A stretch of 45,361 nucleotides of DNA from a virus: positions 1 through 45,361 of IMG/VR virus record IMGVR_UViG_3300021962_000198; one strand, 5' to 3'. The position numbers and the translations under genes are program-made. This document shows, one piece after another, positions 43,715-45,361 of the stretch. The notes below the pieces were generated by a model. That model worked only from the letters and a program-made list of their open reading frames with translations. It ran no database searches and was not told the origin of the DNA. Each line of letters begins with the position of its first letter. Positions within the stretch are counted from its first letter, which is position 1.

Positions 43715-43722
43715 TATATATC
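43715..43722 (-). promoter_or_regulatory. Late-promoter candidate GATATATA upstream of the acidic protein
   Basis: GATATATA on the minus strand ends 20 bases before the ATG at 43694, in the 39-base gap after the glycosyltransferase gene. The spacing matches the GATAAATA at 4594-4601 and the GATATATA at 37793-37800. Confidence 0.5.
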
Positions 43723-43733
43723 TATTTTTCAAA

Positions 43734-44615
43734 TTAATAATTATTATTCAGTAGGTAGTCAATATTCTTAACGGCATACTTATATGAATGTGTGTTATCA
43801 GATGATACATCTGCTCTTTGACCGATACAATTATATTTTGATCCATATACATTTAAATCTTTCATTTGATGATTAATCCACACATCCACTGGACCGACGA
43901 TAGGAAAATTATTTAGCAGTTTTTTAGCAGCTCTTTGACTGATAAAAACACCAGAAAGCCACCATAAACCCCTATTAATTTTGACTATATCTTCAGAATA
44001 TGGTTCGCTCTCGAAACCATACACGCACGGAGCATATGAAATATAAAACATGTCCCAATCATTTGGTAATTGTTCAAACATTTTATTAACTAGCCAAGAA
44101 AAGCCTATGCTGAATTCAACATCATCTTCTAATATTAGTGCTGAACTTATATTTTTATCAACAATGTCTTGTAAAATACTAGCATGACCAAGTGCAATAT
44201 TACTTTCTGCTAATGAAGATTTAACATTAAGATTCTCTAACTCTTCTCTACTAGCAGTTCTTCCTAAATTTAATTCTACGATAGGATCTGGATCCAAACC
44301 CCAGCAATAATAAAATGAATAATTGGGATTGTGGATATTTTTATCCCATTCTTTTTTACCGTATGAACCTTCCCACCATGTGATAGAATCCAACAGCGTT
44401 GAATTCTTTGTTTTAACTCCAGCTAAATTTGATTTAGTGGCATTCAATTTATCAGTTCTAAATGGAAGATACAACATATATGTTTTATCAACAAATTTAT
44501 CTATATCTAATTCGATATCATCCCAATATTTTCTAGGATTTGTTCTAAGAACTTTAAAAAAATCATCTCTCCACTGTCGAGTTTCTTTGTAAAAGGGAGT
44601 GTGTTGTAAATGCAT
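43734..44615 (-). CDS. Glycosyltransferase family 25-like protein
   Basis: The 293-aa protein shows the GT25 (LPS/lipooligosaccharide galactosyltransferase-type) pattern. It has A-E-S-N-I-A-L-G-H-A-S-I-L-Q-D (about 136-150), A-L-I-L-E-D-D-V-E-F with E163-D164-D165 as the nucleotide-sugar/metal motif, then W-D-M-F-Y-I-S-Y. Later G-L-W-W-L-S-G-V-F-I-S-Q-R-A-A-K-K-L-L matches the acceptor part. It would transfer a sugar to a protein, lipid or glycan. It sits between two genes for likely head-internal proteins, so a virion protein target or a host-surface change are both possible. No signal peptide or membrane segment is seen. Confidence 0.82.
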   Translation of the reverse strand: MHLQHTPFYKETRQWRDDFFKVLRTNPRKYWDDIELDIDKFVDKTYMLYLPFRTDKLNATKSNLAGVKTKNSTLLDSITWWEGSYGKKEWDKNIHNPNYSFYYCWGLDPDPIVELNLGRTASREELENLNVKSSLAESNIALGHASILQDIVDKNISSALILEDDVEFSIGFSWLVNKMFEQLPNDWDMFYISYAPCVYGFESEPYSEDIVKINRGLWWLSGVFISQRAAKKLLNNFPIVGPVDVWINHQMKDLNVYGSKYNCIGQRADVSSDNTHSYKYAVKNIDYLLNNNY

Positions 44616-44618
44616 ACT

Positions 44619-45308
44619 TTATTTTTTATCTGAGGCTTTTTCTCTTTTCTTAACGGTTTTTATCTTGGCCTTTAATGCAATTTGCTGCTTTTGAACTGCA
44701 GCTTTCATACCGTCTACAGAAGCTTGTTGCATTTGAGTTTTCAATAGAGCACTTTGTAATTTATCAGTTGGCTCCTTTTCATCATCTTTACCTAATTGAT
44801 TAATTTGAGCCAAAATATCTTTTGTTTTATCTGATAAACTTTTTTGTTTTTTAGTCAAGTCTTTTATTTTCTGCTTGTCTGACTTGGGCTTACTCTTTTT
44901 CTTTTCATTTAAAAAGGCCTCAAATGTATTAAGAGATTCGTCGATCTCTTTTGATTTTTCTAATGCCCAATCAACACCTTCATCACCGCCCCAAATTAAC
45001 CAAGACACATAACCTTTGTCTTTCCATGGTGTATCTTTTAATTCTGGATCAATGGTTGAATTTTTACGATGTCTATTAAATGAGGCCATTCTTTTAACAG
45101 TATCTGCTGAAATGTTTTCACCTTTGGCCAATTGATGTGCTCTCGCCCAACCAACTGCAGTACCAGCATCTACCTCTTCGCGACCGTATTTTTCTTTCCA
45201 GTCAATAGCCATTTGAGCATTCTTTTTTGCCGCAGCAGGATAGTCATTGTATGACTCCTCTGTGGAAGACTCTTGAATAAATTGCTCAAATAATTTAATA
45301 GGTTTCAT
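44619..45308 (-). CDS. Multi-domain internal head protein with capsid-targeting-like tag and three I/L-x-E sites
   Basis: The 229-aa protein begins MKPIKLFEQFIQESS. Residues 1-13 are the recurrent tag and I11-Q-E13 is a gp21-type site. Residues about 20-122 are a conserved phage domain of unknown role (Y-P-A-A-A-K-K-N-A, T-A-V-G-W-A-R-A-H-Q-L-A-K-G, R-M-A-S-F-N-R-H, W-L-I-W-G-G). A second tag-like segment follows (L-N-T-F-E-A-F-L-N-E), giving I122-D-E124 and L133-N-E135 sites. The last ~90 residues are a Lys-rich helical tail suited to contact DNA. Processing would release the folded domain and a basic peptide. It is preceded by the end of another gene with a 2-base gap. Confidence 0.75.
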   Translation of the reverse strand: MKPIKLFEQFIQESSTEESYNDYPAAAKKNAQMAIDWKEKYGREEVDAGTAVGWARAHQLAKGENISADTVKRMASFNRHRKNSTIDPELKDTPWKDKGYVSWLIWGGDEGVDWALEKSKEIDESLNTFEAFLNEKKKSKPKSDKQKIKDLTKKQKSLSDKTKDILAQINQLGKDDEKEPTDKLQSALLKTQMQQASVDGMKAAVQKQQIALKAKIKTVKKREKASDKK

Positions 45309-45310
45309 AA

Positions 45311-45361
45311 TTATTGTGGTAATCTAACCATGGTTTCTTTGGTCTCGTTTCTATATGTATT
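45311..45361 (-). CDS. Possible C-terminal end of an upstream gene (partial)
   Basis: Reading the minus strand from the right edge gives 16 codons (N-T-Y-R-N-E-T-K-E-T-M-V-R-L-P-Q) then TAA, ending 2 bases before the next ATG. A second frame is also open across the edge and would overlap the next gene by about 14 bases, so the frame is uncertain. The tight spacing fits the gene packing in this window. Identity cannot be judged. Confidence 0.35.
   Translation of the reverse strand, partial: NTYRNETKETMVRLPQ

Noticed and set aside
43277-43737. Plus-strand frames opposite the acidic gene (Ser-rich and Leu/His-rich)
   Set aside because: They arise from the complement of the Asp/Glu codon run and have no independent support.

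Overview
The window looks like part of the genome of a large contractile-tailed (T4-like, myovirus morphology) bacteriophage. Every convincing gene lies on the minus strand, so transcription runs from position 45361 toward 1. Genes are packed tightly, with most gaps under 25 bases and several stop/start overlaps. The DNA is strongly A+T-rich. I saw no tRNA, rRNA, CRISPR array, insertion sequence or host-like metabolic operon. The host is most likely a member of the Bacteroidota. A BACON-type domain sits in a tail protein, start codons are preceded by A-rich leaders without Shine-Dalgarno GGAGG, and several tail proteins carry modules typical of that phylum. The host assignment is an inference.

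Layout in transcription order. (1) 45361-42646: a cluster I interpret as head-internal or prohead-core genes. It contains a 229-aa protein, a GT25-type glycosyltransferase, an extremely acidic protein and a 141-aa protein. Two of these start with a 13-residue tag resembling the T4 internal-protein capsid targeting sequence and ending in the I-x-E cleavage motif of the gp21 prohead protease. A rho-independent terminator candidate closes this block. (2) 42562-37826: dCMP deaminase, an XPD/DinG-type helicase with an Fe-S cysteine set, and six small unassigned genes. (3) 37771-17814: the baseplate/tail-hub block. It holds a tube-initiator-like protein, a LysM (gp53-like) protein, a gp27-like hub, a tube-fold protein, a gp5-type spike, an unassigned protein, a four-domain ribosomal-S1-like protein, an amidoligase with a beta-helix tail, a neck protein, gp25, gp6, a small protein, a gp7/gpI-like wedge, a short fibre and a large structural protein. 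(4) 17812-1: giant, beta-rich, externally exposed proteins of 1239 and 2465 aa, a collagen-like fibre, a BACON protein, a membrane-anchored coiled-coil (spanin-like) protein, a further structural protein and a tail-tube-like protein. A third tagged internal protein runs off the left edge.

Two patterns stand out. First, three otherwise unrelated proteins share the N-terminal consensus M-K-[PY]-[IV]-K-L-[FY]-E-[QE]-[FY]-I-x-E. This suggests a set of proteins packaged in the capsid and delivered with the DNA. Second, the octamer GATATATA (one GATAAATA variant) sits 20-42 bases upstream of the start codon in six of the seven intergenic gaps longer than about 35 bases. It is a good candidate for this phage's late promoter, comparable to T4 TATAAATA. 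The seventh gap carries the terminator.

Major capsid, portal, terminase, tail sheath and tape-measure genes were not recognised here and probably lie outside the window.
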